A stretch of DNA of 33,213 nt from an uncultured Bacteroidales bacterium (lineage in GTDB: Bacteria; Bacteroidota; Bacteroidia; Bacteroidales; UBA932), in assembly GCA_910585445.1 (NCBI GenBank), contig CAJUEK010000023.1, forward strand, positions 1 through 33,213, in the 5' to 3' direction. This document shows, in pieces, positions 18,101 to 25,275 of the stretch. Position numbers and translations under genes: made by a program. The notes beneath the pieces are model-generated. The model saw only the letters and a program-made list of their open reading frames with translations. It was not told the origin of the DNA and searched no databases. Every line of letters starts with the position of its first letter. Position 1 is the first letter of the stretch.

Positions 18101-18288
18101 TCGTGCCGCAGGATTACATGGAGGTCTGCATTGACGGTGTGCATTCCGGAATCGGAGGATATGACAGCTGGTGGGCAAAGGCCGAGCCTGAGAGGACGGC
18201 CTGGAGTGACAGGGATTATTCTTTCGGATTCACGATAGTTCCGCATAAGGTCATGAGGAGCTCCCGTGCCGTGAAATTCGCATATTGA
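15130..18288 (+). CDS. GH2-family beta-galactosidase (LacZ-like), secreted
   Basis: This 1052-residue protein has a type I signal peptide (cleavage near VSA-QQ, residue 20), so it is periplasmic or exported rather than lipid-anchored. Domains in order: GH2 jelly-roll sugar-binding domain (about 60-220), Ig-like domain (about 225-335), TIM barrel (about 337-625), a further Ig-like domain (about 640-735) and the beta-galactosidase small-chain domain (about 765-1045). The predicted acid/base is Glu460 in LGNEGGNG and the nucleophile is Glu526 in CPSEYAHAMGN; E. coli LacZ uses 461 and 537. GGFIWDWVDQ is the conserved block after the nucleophile. It removes terminal beta-galactose, for example from N-acetyllactosamine antennae. 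It is the last gene before a terminator at 18303. Related GH2 enzymes include beta-glucuronidases, but the five-domain layout and small-chain domain support beta-galactosidase. Confidence 0.93.
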   Translation: MIKTCTMMTVAAAFAVTVSAQQPEWKNLDVFSVNAETERTELIFWSDAKDAMTGSFTESENYLDLDGTWKFLYFDTQRTMPDGLEKASAGLAASWNDIHVPGNWEMQGFGIPIYVNTDFEFATVNPQPPFIPDENPCGVYFRTFEVPQGWDGRQVYLNLAGAKSGVYVYVNGGRVGYNEDSKDLARFNITPYLKNGENTLVLKIYRFTTGSYLECMDFFRISGIERDVYLSSEKYDCDFDVNVVSSLDEACRDGLFRLEVTSDRGSEVSYKLFDNGGKIVLEDSAVVTDGKAVMSGVVPGARQWSAETPELYALLLEVDGEYARMNVGFRRLEIVGNKFLVNGKPVKFKGVNLHETEPYTGHYVSRERLLQDLRLMKENNVNAIRTCHYPQQRMFYDLCDSLGFYVYSEANVESHGMFYDLDKTLGNKPEWYGNHIYRIRNMYFRTRNYACVTILSLGNEGGNGCNFYDAYKEIKALEKAGMNRPVCYERAEFEWNTDMIVPQYPSASWFMKMAQNAPDRPVCPSEYAHAMGNSTGSLDMQWDWIYGYDHMQGGFIWDWVDQALAKYDADGKFMYWAYGGDFGENMPSDGNFVCNGVVGPDRDPHPGLAEVKHVYQDVKITSDDPASGRFNIQNRFYFKSLKGYEVRYTVLADGKSIRKGRLKFSTPAQCDEDFTIRLPKLRKRKGYLINFDVVTTEASALLKKGHVAATEQFLLKEAGHKPYKARKASCKIEDDGNSIVISSSKVRFVFDREQGIVTSYMVRGQEMLADGFGIRPSFWRAPTDNDYGNGWPARTQDFKTASREFSASATAENTTSGAVLNVCYDLPSGNEYHVAYEVLANGIVKVHADFRGVPADGKAIEVPRVGLRFRLPAKDDRFSYFGRGPQECYWDRQSGARKGIYETSASGEYVPYVRPQENGHHTGCSWLKTGGLAIVGDGMFEFNVLRNSVEDFDSEEVVKHDYQWDNLSPDEVHDMEAARNVRRRQHHIDDVVPQDYMEVCIDGVHSGIGGYDSWWAKAEPERTAWSDRDYSFGFTIVPHKVMRSSRAVKFAY

Positions 18289-18302
18289 TTTTTATTGAAC
18301 CG

Positions 18303-18339
18303 GACAGCTTCAGAGATTTCATCATAATCTGAAGCTGTC
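18303..18339 (+). terminator. Intrinsic terminator after the GH2 gene
   Basis: GACAGCTTCAGA (18303-18314) pairs perfectly with TCTGAAGCTGTC (18328-18339) around a 13-nt loop, followed by TTCATTTTA. It closes the dcp-GH3-GH92-GH2 transcript 13 bp before the DUF1573 start. Confidence 0.8.
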
Positions 18340-18352
18340 TTCATTTTATGCA

Positions 18353-19129
18353 ATGATGAAAAAGATACGTATTGTTTTGCCGTTTGCTGTGATATGTCTT
18401 GTTGTAGGTTCCTGTATGTGCAGCCACTCTTCAGAGGGCAAGCGCGGCAGTGTGCCGGAGGAGATTGTGACAAGTGAGAACACGGAGGCAGACCTCGGTA
18501 CCATCTATGAGGAAGACGGGCTTGCAAGGACGGTTCTTGTTGTGCGCAACAATTCTGCAGATACTCTGTTTCCTGTGGCTGCCTATTCTCATTGCCGGTG
18601 TGCCGCGGCCACTGTGAGTCCGCTTCCTGTGGCTCCGGGCGAAGATGTCAGGGTTGACGTCACATACAATCCAGCATACCGCAGCGGCATTTTCATGGAG
18701 GAGGTGCAGGTCAGGTTCAATGGCCGGAGAGATGTCATGAGCCTTGTCGTCAAAGGTGAGGTGATTCCTTGCGTACATCCCGTAACGGATGACCATCCGT
18801 ACAATTTCGGCAGCGGACTGTATATGAGCCATGAGACCTTGCATTTCGGAAATTCAAGATGTGGAGAAAGCCATATGATATATGTCAGGCTTGCCAATGA
18901 CACGGACAGGAAGATGACCGTCACATTCGATAATCCTCTCCCTGAGACTTTGGCTTACCGTCAGAAGGTGACGCTCGATGCCCATGGCAGGGACACTCTC
19001 CATTTCAGGTTCACCATGCCTGCAGGTCTGTCCTCAGGTGATACCCTCAGATTTGCTCTGAGGCCTTCCATAAATGGGAAACCGGTTGGTAAGGATTTGA
19101 ATGTCAAGGCTATCTCGGCTGTGGAATGA
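18353..19129 (+). CDS. DUF1573-domain lipoprotein
   Basis: The protein has 258 residues. A lipobox with Cys21 (VVGSC) follows a short hydrophobic stretch. Residues about 45-140 are DUF1573, an Ig-like fold of the ASPM-SPD-2-Hydin type: it begins with the usual DLGTIYEEDG strand, has the SHCRCAAATVSP block and the VTYNPAYRSG turn. A second, less conserved Ig-like module follows at about 150-255 (LHFGNSRCGES to the C-terminus). DUF1573 proteins are very common in Bacteroidota and their function is unknown; some members carry paired Cys residues, here Cys-Arg-Cys. The gene starts just after the GH2 terminator and no Bacteroidota-type promoter is visible in between, so expression probably depends on readthrough. 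It is convergent with the DUF3857 gene, with only 5 bp between the two stop codons. Confidence 0.8.
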   Translation: MMKKIRIVLPFAVICLVVGSCMCSHSSEGKRGSVPEEIVTSENTEADLGTIYEEDGLARTVLVVRNNSADTLFPVAAYSHCRCAAATVSPLPVAPGEDVRVDVTYNPAYRSGIFMEEVQVRFNGRRDVMSLVVKGEVIPCVHPVTDDHPYNFGSGLYMSHETLHFGNSRCGESHMIYVRLANDTDRKMTVTFDNPLPETLAYRQKVTLDAHGRDTLHFRFTMPAGLSSGDTLRFALRPSINGKPVGKDLNVKAISAVE

Positions 19130-19133
19130 TGTT

Positions 19134-19150
19134 CTCAGGGATTGCCTGAG
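19134..19150. terminator. Small hairpin at the DUF1573/DUF3857 convergence
   Basis: CTCAGG pairs with CCTGAG around a 5-nt loop, overlapping the stop of the minus-strand gene. There is no T-tract on either side, so it is at most a weak terminator. Confidence 0.25.
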
Positions 19151-21003
19151 GCCTTGCGCACAAGCACTATTTTCTTGTCGTTTGTCTTTGAGACAGACTT
19201 GGCGAATGAACGGTATTCCTGATATGCTTCTTTCGGATAGCGTCCCTTGTTGAATACGAGTGATTGCCTAATCGTTATCATTCCGTCAGACAGGCTTACA
19301 TTTGACACGAATACTCCAAGTTCTGACTCCATGCTGACATTCTCAGGGATATGCTCCGCTTCAAACCCGTCAGGAATCATGATTCTCACCGTGTCTATTA
19401 TTGAAAGGCTTTCATCAATGCATATCGGGTTCACGCGCTCCGCCTTGTCATGGAATACCTTAAGACTTGAATGGCTGATGGGAATGAACATCCTGTCTCC
19501 GGAAACCTTTGCATATGCCGGGATATCCATCTGGAACGACACGCTCATCTGAGGTGTCTCTCCGCTGGTCAGCTCGCTGAAATTGTCAGATATCCCTGTC
19601 AAGACTGCATTGTTGCACAGGCACTTGTACCTTGAGGTGAGACGTTTCCGCTTGAGGTCCGGTTTAAGGCTCTCAAATTCTATATACGGCTCAATATCCT
19701 CCGCAAACAGCTCCCTTCTTACATCGCATTTGGCTGAGCCGTTCCCGTCAAGCCGTACCGTCATGGATTCCGAACTTGCTTCGTGGCAGTCCGTATATCC
19801 TTTTGCCCTGACTTTCTTTCCGCCTTCCGGTGTCACGAGGACTATTTCATGGCCGCCTATCCCGTCGTGGCGGTATCCCAAAGGGTACGACGGATTCGTA
19901 CACTCAATCCAAAGCGAGTCTGATGCCATCGGGACGCAAAGCATTGCGTGGTTCATCTGTCCGAGAGACGCGTAATTCGGCAAAAGGTCCTTTTCGTCAG
20001 TCTGCACTATCAGATATTCTGACTTTATCCCCACGGCATCCAGCATGGCCTGCATATAGTTGGACAAGGCCTTGCAGTCTCCGAATCCTGTTTTAAGGAC
20101 ATCTTCGGCCGGTGACGGACGCAAGCCCCCAAGTCCGAGCTGTATGCTGACATAGCGTGTGGTCTTACGCAGATGGCCGTATATGATTCTTATTTTCTCC
20201 AGGTCAGACTGTGCTCCTGCTGTCATTTCCTGCAAACTTGCACGGAACGGCTCAGGAAGCGTCTTCGTGTCTTTCTGCAGGCCATAAAGCCATGCTCCCA
20301 GCTCCTCCCAGTTTGATTGCGAACCTTTCACGCCTCCCAATGAGAACTTGGCCGGACAGGCATATACATAAGGGACAAGCTCTCTGATGTCCGGCATCAG
20401 AGGCTCATCTGAAAATCCCTTGTAATCCTTGATGGTCCATGACCAGATGGTCTTCTTGCCAGAGGTCTCTGTCTGTGGCACAAGCCTGGAACTGTATCTT
20501 ATTTCAGTGCCGGCCGGGGCGCTGATTCTGTAGCTTCCCGAGAGCAGCATTGTCTCCGGTCTCCTGACCGGAATGAAAGTCGGGAACGACGCGATTCCCC
20601 TCCTGTATGCGATTTTGTACCGGTACTCAATTGTATAAGGAATAGGGATTGTCGGGGTGTAGGCATAGCGGAAAGTATCATCGGCAAGTCCTGATGAAGC
20701 GGATACTTTGGTGAGGTCCTGCATGTTCAGTTTCCTGATTGTTTTGCCTGCGGATGAAATCTCCCCTGAAAATGACGTCAGCTCATGGAACGTGTCGGTA
20801 TAAAGGATAAAGTCACCGGCCCGTGCCCCGTCGCTTTTCATTATATGCGTGCGCACGGTAATGCTGCATGTTCCGGACTCCGGCGAGTTCATGTCAAAGA
20901 TGATGTCATAATTCTCGATTATCGCGTCAGGCATCCCGGTCTGCGCGAGAGCCGGGATGATTGATGCCGCAAGTGCTGAAAGTATGGCCAGGAAACGTCT
21001 CAT
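19135..21003 (-). CDS. DUF3857 plus transglutaminase-like domain protein, catalytic residues present
   Basis: This 622-residue protein has a signal peptide (cleavage near ALA-Q, residue 20). It has the three-part layout of the Bacteroidota DUF3857 family: an N-terminal beta-rich DUF3857 domain (about 25-220), a transglutaminase-like papain-fold domain (about 250-390) and a C-terminal beta-rich domain (about 400-600). The papain-type centre is visible: Cys310 in GFGDCKALSNYM, His352 in MNHAML and Glu367 in WIECTNP. Glu occupies the place of the usual Asp and I believe this is common in the family. Family members may act as proteases, peptide ligases or wall/peptide-processing enzymes in the periplasm; none is defined well enough to transfer a function. 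Its ATG comes one base after the stop of the upstream paralogue (TGA-C-ATG), so the two are translationally coupled. Confidence 0.82.
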   Translation of the reverse strand: MRRFLAILSALAASIIPALAQTGMPDAIIENYDIIFDMNSPESGTCSITVRTHIMKSDGARAGDFILYTDTFHELTSFSGEISSAGKTIRKLNMQDLTKVSASSGLADDTFRYAYTPTIPIPYTIEYRYKIAYRRGIASFPTFIPVRRPETMLLSGSYRISAPAGTEIRYSSRLVPQTETSGKKTIWSWTIKDYKGFSDEPLMPDIRELVPYVYACPAKFSLGGVKGSQSNWEELGAWLYGLQKDTKTLPEPFRASLQEMTAGAQSDLEKIRIIYGHLRKTTRYVSIQLGLGGLRPSPAEDVLKTGFGDCKALSNYMQAMLDAVGIKSEYLIVQTDEKDLLPNYASLGQMNHAMLCVPMASDSLWIECTNPSYPLGYRHDGIGGHEIVLVTPEGGKKVRAKGYTDCHEASSESMTVRLDGNGSAKCDVRRELFAEDIEPYIEFESLKPDLKRKRLTSRYKCLCNNAVLTGISDNFSELTSGETPQMSVSFQMDIPAYAKVSGDRMFIPISHSSLKVFHDKAERVNPICIDESLSIIDTVRIMIPDGFEAEHIPENVSMESELGVFVSNVSLSDGMITIRQSLVFNKGRYPKEAYQEYRSFAKSVSKTNDKKIVLVRKASGNP

Positions 21004-21004
21004 G

Positions 21005-22993
21005 TCAGTCCGCGTTTTTGGAAACGACTATCATATCGTCATATATGCCGCACAGAAGCTGCCAGAAGTCCCTTATCTGCTGGTAATCATCTGCGGCGGC
21101 AAGCATCTCCGACATTATGAAGTTGAATGACACCTGCACCTTGTTCCCATTTGCCCCGTAGAGGACCTTGCATGCCGTCTTCATGCAAGGAAGGCCTATC
21201 GCGTCGCTTTCCGGAAGCTGTTCCACCTTGAAATTCTCCGGCAGCTCCAGGTTCATGATATAGGTTATCATGCCCTTGTAAGGGAACTCTATAGGGCAGG
21301 TCCTTGTCGGCGAACTGAAATCTGTCACAGAATGGAACTTGCGCAGGAACGGGCTTATATACAGCAGGTTGCCCGCATTGTCGATTTCCTTCTCGAACTT
21401 GCATGAGAAGGTGCATTCTTTCGAAGGCTTGTCAAAGTTCACGAATTTGTATTCTTCCGCATTTATCGCGCAAATGTTTTCAAGCGCTGTAACATATTCG
21501 GCCTGCGAGCCGGCTTTTCTGACATCCTTCTTGAAAGCCCAGCAGTCTTCACCGATATATTTTACATTCATCTCACCTGTCATCACGCCTGATTCGTCCA
21601 GCCTGGCGTTAATGATGTAGCCTGCCATGTTCTTTCCGATGCCTGTCAGGTCTATCCACTGGCACCGTCCCGGTTCGCGCAGAAGCCTTGCGCTTGAAAC
21701 GAGAAATTCGGGTGGCAATATGTTCAGGTACTGGTCTGCCGAACCTCCGTCAAGGTAATGCGGATTGCCTGAGGCGTTATCTATCCTGAGTATGTATGTG
21801 TCATACGGATTTAGTTCTGGAAGTCCCGGAATCAATACTCCGGAGCTTCTCATTTTTATGAGGACAGGCTCTACCTTATAGCCTGCGGCACGGAGACATG
21901 AGGCGATGATTGCGTTCAGGTCGGCATTGCTGCCGGTCTTCTCCTTGTATGTCTGGCTGCCGCGTTTCGGGAAAAGCCTGTATTTGCCGTCCCAGCTTAT
22001 CTTGGAGCGGACAAGATTGCGTATCTCCATTATCTTGTCCTGGTCCGTGTCCGCCGTGCCGGCTATTGCCTTGACTTCCTCTGGAAACAGGCATTTCTCA
22101 TTCATCCTGCTGATTATGGACGACTCGTAGTAGCCCTTGTCAACGTCTTCCCAGTTTACGCTGAAATGCTGCGGAAGCCTTCCCGGAATGTCAAGGTTGC
22201 TCACCTCGTAGTCAACAGCCGAGAGGTACTGCTGGAAACTGTACGAATACGGTTCCTTTTTCATCGCAGGCAGCGCATGTCCGCTGTAACGCTCAACGGT
22301 TGTCGTGAAATCAATATATCCGCCTCCTAACGTATAGCGCTCATTTACCTTTTCTGAAGTATGGTTTATCCTGTTGTATCCGGACACCCTTTTGTTCACT
22401 CCAGCAAACTCCGGTATGCGGACTTCGTACTCAAAAAGGTTCACCGGAATGGACCTTTGGAAATACACCTTGTCGAAGTCCCAGAACGTGTATGAGGTGA
22501 TGTCATATTCGACCTCTATAACAGAACCGGCCCTCACGTCCTGGGCAGAGAAAGAGAGCTTGCGGTAATTATCGGCAAACTCTTCGTCGAAGATGTAATT
22601 CTTCGACATCCTGGTGCGCACTATTTCTCCGTCGTTGAGGTTGTAAGTGATTACCGTCACTCCTGATATCTTGTCGTTCAGGCCGAGCTTGGTATAATAC
22701 ACAAGCTCATAGTCGCCATGGGAAACGCCCTCCTCCTTGAGTATCTTTATGCGCTCGTGATGATAGGTCTGCAGGCAGATTCTGCCCTCGGCATCGAAAG
22801 TGATGGCAGTCTTTCCTGCATCGAGCAGAACTACAGCCGCGGCAGTCGTGTCCGGCTCATATGCCTGCATTTCCACTTCCGCGCGGGAAACTTTGTCAAA
22901 CTTCATGTTGACTTTTACAGGCTGGGCAGACAGGGCTGCGCTTGCCGCTGCCAGAAATGTCATGGCGGCGGAAATGAATGGTATGGCTCTCAT
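21005..22993 (-). CDS. DUF3857 plus transglutaminase-like domain protein, catalytically degenerate
   Basis: This 662-residue protein has a signal peptide (cleavage near LSA-Q, residue 24). It has the same DUF3857 / transglutaminase-like / C-terminal beta layout as the downstream gene and is its paralogue. In the transglutaminase-like part the position of the catalytic Cys reads GSNADLNAII, and the His strand reads NPYDTYILRI, so neither Cys nor His is present; this looks like a pseudoenzyme or a binding domain. Many Bacteroidota homologues also read G-N-S-A-D here, so the loss is probably old and not a recent mutation. It is the first gene of the pair, behind a minus-strand promoter near 23093. 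The pairing of an inactive with an active copy suggests that they work together, perhaps as a complex in the periplasm. Confidence 0.82.
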   Translation of the reverse strand: MRAIPFISAAMTFLAAASAALSAQPVKVNMKFDKVSRAEVEMQAYEPDTTAAAVVLLDAGKTAITFDAEGRICLQTYHHERIKILKEEGVSHGDYELVYYTKLGLNDKISGVTVITYNLNDGEIVRTRMSKNYIFDEEFADNYRKLSFSAQDVRAGSVIEVEYDITSYTFWDFDKVYFQRSIPVNLFEYEVRIPEFAGVNKRVSGYNRINHTSEKVNERYTLGGGYIDFTTTVERYSGHALPAMKKEPYSYSFQQYLSAVDYEVSNLDIPGRLPQHFSVNWEDVDKGYYESSIISRMNEKCLFPEEVKAIAGTADTDQDKIMEIRNLVRSKISWDGKYRLFPKRGSQTYKEKTGSNADLNAIIASCLRAAGYKVEPVLIKMRSSGVLIPGLPELNPYDTYILRIDNASGNPHYLDGGSADQYLNILPPEFLVSSARLLREPGRCQWIDLTGIGKNMAGYIINARLDESGVMTGEMNVKYIGEDCWAFKKDVRKAGSQAEYVTALENICAINAEEYKFVNFDKPSKECTFSCKFEKEIDNAGNLLYISPFLRKFHSVTDFSSPTRTCPIEFPYKGMITYIMNLELPENFKVEQLPESDAIGLPCMKTACKVLYGANGNKVQVSFNFIMSEMLAAADDYQQIRDFWQLLCGIYDDMIVVSKNAD

Positions 22994-23047
22994 GGAACTT
23001 GTATTATGTCAGTCATGGCATATGGCAAGGGGCCGGGAACGTAAAAT

Positions 23048-23071
23048 TAAGCTTGTCCCTAAGCTTGTCCC
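23048..23071 (-). repeat. Perfect 12-bp tandem repeat in the DUF3857 leader
   Basis: TAAGCTTGTCCC occurs twice end to end (23048-23059 and 23060-23071), in the predicted 5' UTR of the minus-strand gene pair. Each copy contains the palindrome AAGCTT. Confidence 0.75.
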
Positions 23072-23076
23072 GGTGC

Positions 23077-23095
23077 TTGGGCGCATATTGCCCAA
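23077..23095 (-). promoter_or_regulatory. Inverted repeat over the start of the DUF3857 transcript
   Basis: TTGGGC (23077-23082) and GCCCAA (23090-23095) form a 6-bp dyad with a 7-nt centre that overlaps the -7 element and the predicted start site. It may be an operator. Confidence 0.4.
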
Positions 23096-23124
23096 ATGTA
23101 TGAAGTTTATATGATAATTGCAAT
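23093..23124 (-). promoter_or_regulatory. Predicted promoter of the DUF3857 gene pair
   Basis: On the minus strand TACATTTG (23100-23093) matches TAnnTTTG and ATTG (23124-23121) lies 20 nt upstream. The leader to the ATG at 22993 would be about 90 nt. Confidence 0.5.
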
Positions 23125-23196
23125 GCAAAGAACAATATATTTGTCTGAAAATAGATGAATTACGTAAATCCCGTCCAAAATTTTCATGACGGTCTC

Positions 23197-23228
23197 TTGG
23201 GCAGGAAAATGGAAAATGACTATATTTG
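23197..23228 (+). promoter_or_regulatory. Predicted promoter of the GH29 gene
   Basis: TATATTTG (23221-23228) matches TAnnTTTG; TTG (23197-23199) lies 21 nt upstream as the -33 element. Transcription would begin near 23235, just before the palindrome at 23240. Confidence 0.6.
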
Positions 23229-23239
23229 TCGTGAATAAC

Positions 23240-23255
23240 GCTAAAACGTTTTTGC
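23240..23255 (+). promoter_or_regulatory. Candidate LacI-family operator downstream of the GH29 promoter
   Basis: GCTAAAACGTTTTTGC is a 16-bp palindrome with one mismatched pair and a perfect AAAACGTTTT core. A central CG in an A/T-rich dyad is typical of LacI-family sites. It sits about +6 to +21 from the predicted start, a blocking position, and a LacI-family gene is encoded next to GH29. Confidence 0.55.
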
Positions 23256-23265
23256 AGGAACCCGC

Positions 23266-25179
23266 ATGAACGTGAATAAATCAAATGGTATGATGAATTT
23301 TTCAGAAATCTACAAATCAAAGTCCGGTGGTCTCGTGGCTCTTGCCTGGGCATCCCTCTTTGCCGCAGTTTCATGTGCTCCCGGAGCTCCGGAGCCTTAT
23401 GGGGCCTTGCCGAGCGAAGCACAGGTGGAATGGCAGAAAATGGAGACCAACATGTTCGTGCATTTCGGCCCGAACACTTTCACCAGCGCGGAATGGGGAG
23501 ACGGTACAGAAAGTGCCGACGTGTTCGCTCCGTCCGACCTTGACTGCCGCCAGTGGGCCGCTACCGCCAAGGCTGCCGGAATGAAAGGAATAATAATAAC
23601 GGCGAAACATCATGACGGGTTCTGCCTGTGGCCTAACCCTGTATGCGCACACACTGTTGCACAGAGCAGCTGGATGGACGGAAAAGGGGACGTCCTGAGG
23701 GAACTTGCCCTGGCATGCCGTGAATATGGGCTGAAATTCGGCATATATATTTCCCCTTGGGACAGGAATGACCCTCATTACGGTACGGACGAATATAACG
23801 ATGTATTCAGGCAGACACTCGAGAGCGCACTCGGAAATTACGGTGAAGTGTTCGAGCAGTGGTTTGACGGGGCATGCGGGGAAGGCCCGAACGGGAAGAG
23901 GCAGGTTTATGACTGGGACCTGTTCAATTCGACAGTGTTCAAGATGCAGCCTCATGCCGTGATTTTCAGTGATGTAGGCCCTGGATGCCGCTGGGTCGGA
24001 AATGAATACGGAAGCGCAGGGCGCACATGCTGGGGCACTATGAATATAGGTGACGGCACTCCGGGTTCGCATATCAGCCAGGAGCAGCTTAATTCCGGAG
24101 AAATGGACGGTACTCACTGGGTCGCCGCTGAGACGGACGTTTCAATACGTCCGGGCTGGTTCTGGCGTGAGTCCGAGAACTCCAGGGTGAAGTCCCTGCA
24201 GCATCTCATGAAGATTTACTATGAAAGCGTAGGCCGCAATTCCCTGCTTCTGCTGAATGTTCCTGCCGACACGCGGGGACATATACATGAGATTGATTCT
24301 GTCAGGCTCATGGAGATGCGTGCAGCTTTGGATGAGGTGTTTTCCGTTGACCTTGCAGACGGAGCTTCCGTTGAGGCTTCCCATGTACGTGGCCACGGCC
24401 GCAGATTTGCCGCGGAAAACCTGCTTGATGCTGACTATGACAGCTATTGGACAGTGGATGACGATGTGCTGACTCCTTCATTCACCCTGTCCTTTGACAC
24501 TCCGCGCGTATTCAACAGGATAATGCTCCAGGAGTATATCCCGCTCGGACAGAGGGTCACGGGCTTCTCGGCCGAAGCTTTGGGGACAGACGGGAAGTGG
24601 CGTGAAATCGCGCGCGAGACTACAATCGGATACAAGAGAATCGTTCTGATTCCGGAGACGGAGGCCGAGGCTCTCCGCATCAACATCACAGGCGCGCTTG
24701 CCTGTCCTGTTCTGAACAGGGTCGCGTTGTATCTTGACCGTGTAAGCGGAGTCGCTCCTGACGAGCCTCTTTTCCACGCAGGCTCATCGTGTGCTGGCAG
24801 TTCCAGCGATAACGGAGGCGTGGTGACGGAGGATGAAGTGCTTGAAATAGGCTGTCCGACAGCGGAAATCATTGCTTCTTCAAAGGCCAAGGTGCTTGAT
24901 TTAGGCGGCATCAGGACTGCATCAGGGTTTTTCTATGCTCCTGCCGATAAGGGAAAAGACGGATGTGTCATCACATATGACCTTGATATAAGTACGGACG
25001 GAAACACTTGGACTCCGGTTTTCCGCGACAAGATGTTCGACAATATCGTGAACAACCCAATTCTTCAGGAAGTCCGATTCCCGTCGTTGTTGGAGCTGCG
25101 CTATATCCGCATGACCCCTCTGCGCACAAGCAGTACGGACACCTATGCCGTTTCCGCCTTCGGCATTCTGGCTGAATAA
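23266..25179 (+). CDS. GH29-family alpha-L-fucosidase lipoprotein with F5/8-type C domains
   Basis: The protein has 637 residues. A long N-terminal region leads to a lipobox at Cys37 (AAVSC); starting at Met9 or Met10 would give a more usual signal length, so the true start may be 23290 or 23293. The GH29 barrel spans about 45-345: FVHFGPNTFTSAEWGDG, ITAKHHDGFCLWP and the nucleophile Asp201 in EQWFDGACG are all intact. After it, residues about 370-500 form an F5/8-type C (discoidin-like) domain and about 530-635 a second one, both usually carbohydrate-binding. GH29 enzymes release alpha-linked fucose from host glycans such as mucin O-glycans, Lewis antigens or core-fucosylated N-glycans. The motif spacing, with few insertions, resembles the subfamily acting on alpha-1,3/1,4-fucose, but this is uncertain. 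It has its own promoter with a candidate operator and is followed by a hairpin and then the regulator gene. Confidence 0.92.
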   Translation: MNVNKSNGMMNFSEIYKSKSGGLVALAWASLFAAVSCAPGAPEPYGALPSEAQVEWQKMETNMFVHFGPNTFTSAEWGDGTESADVFAPSDLDCRQWAATAKAAGMKGIIITAKHHDGFCLWPNPVCAHTVAQSSWMDGKGDVLRELALACREYGLKFGIYISPWDRNDPHYGTDEYNDVFRQTLESALGNYGEVFEQWFDGACGEGPNGKRQVYDWDLFNSTVFKMQPHAVIFSDVGPGCRWVGNEYGSAGRTCWGTMNIGDGTPGSHISQEQLNSGEMDGTHWVAAETDVSIRPGWFWRESENSRVKSLQHLMKIYYESVGRNSLLLLNVPADTRGHIHEIDSVRLMEMRAALDEVFSVDLADGASVEASHVRGHGRRFAAENLLDADYDSYWTVDDDVLTPSFTLSFDTPRVFNRIMLQEYIPLGQRVTGFSAEALGTDGKWREIARETTIGYKRIVLIPETEAEALRINITGALACPVLNRVALYLDRVSGVAPDEPLFHAGSSCAGSSSDNGGVVTEDEVLEIGCPTAEIIASSKAKVLDLGGIRTASGFFYAPADKGKDGCVITYDLDISTDGNTWTPVFRDKMFDNIVNNPILQEVRFPSLLELRYIRMTPLRTSSTDTYAVSAFGILAE

Positions 25180-25188
25180 TGCAATACT

Positions 25189-25219
25189 TTTGAATAATCG
25201 TTGAAAATACGTATTTTTG
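25189..25219 (+). promoter_or_regulatory. Predicted promoter of the LacI-family gene
   Basis: TTTG (25189-25192), a 19-nt spacer, and TATTTTTG (25212-25219): an exact match to TTTG-N19-TAnnTTTG. It lies just after the GH29 stop and would start transcription near 25226. Confidence 0.7.
25204..25217 (+). promoter_or_regulatory. Candidate autoregulatory operator over the lacI promoter
   Basis: AAAATACGTATTTT is a perfect 14-bp palindrome with a central CG, overlapping the -7 element. Binding here would block the promoter of the regulator gene. Its core (TACGTA) differs from the site before GH29 (AACGTT), so shared recognition is not certain. Confidence 0.5.
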
Positions 25220-25220
25220 A

Positions 25221-25249
25221 GGGACGGGACCGGTGGTTCCGTCCCTTTC
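25221..25249 (+). terminator. Hairpin terminator after GH29
   Basis: GGGACGG (25221-25227) pairs with CCGTCCC (25239-25245), with an inner ACC/GGT pairing, followed by TTTCT. A GH29 transcript would include the full stem, while a transcript from the lacI promoter starts inside it and would not form it. Confidence 0.65.
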
Positions 25250-25275
25250 TGAAACTTAAACCAGGCTTTCCAGAC

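Noticed and set aside
19134..19150. Strong bidirectional terminator at the DUF1573/DUF3857 junction
   Set aside because: Only six pairs and no T-tract on either strand; kept only as a weak feature.
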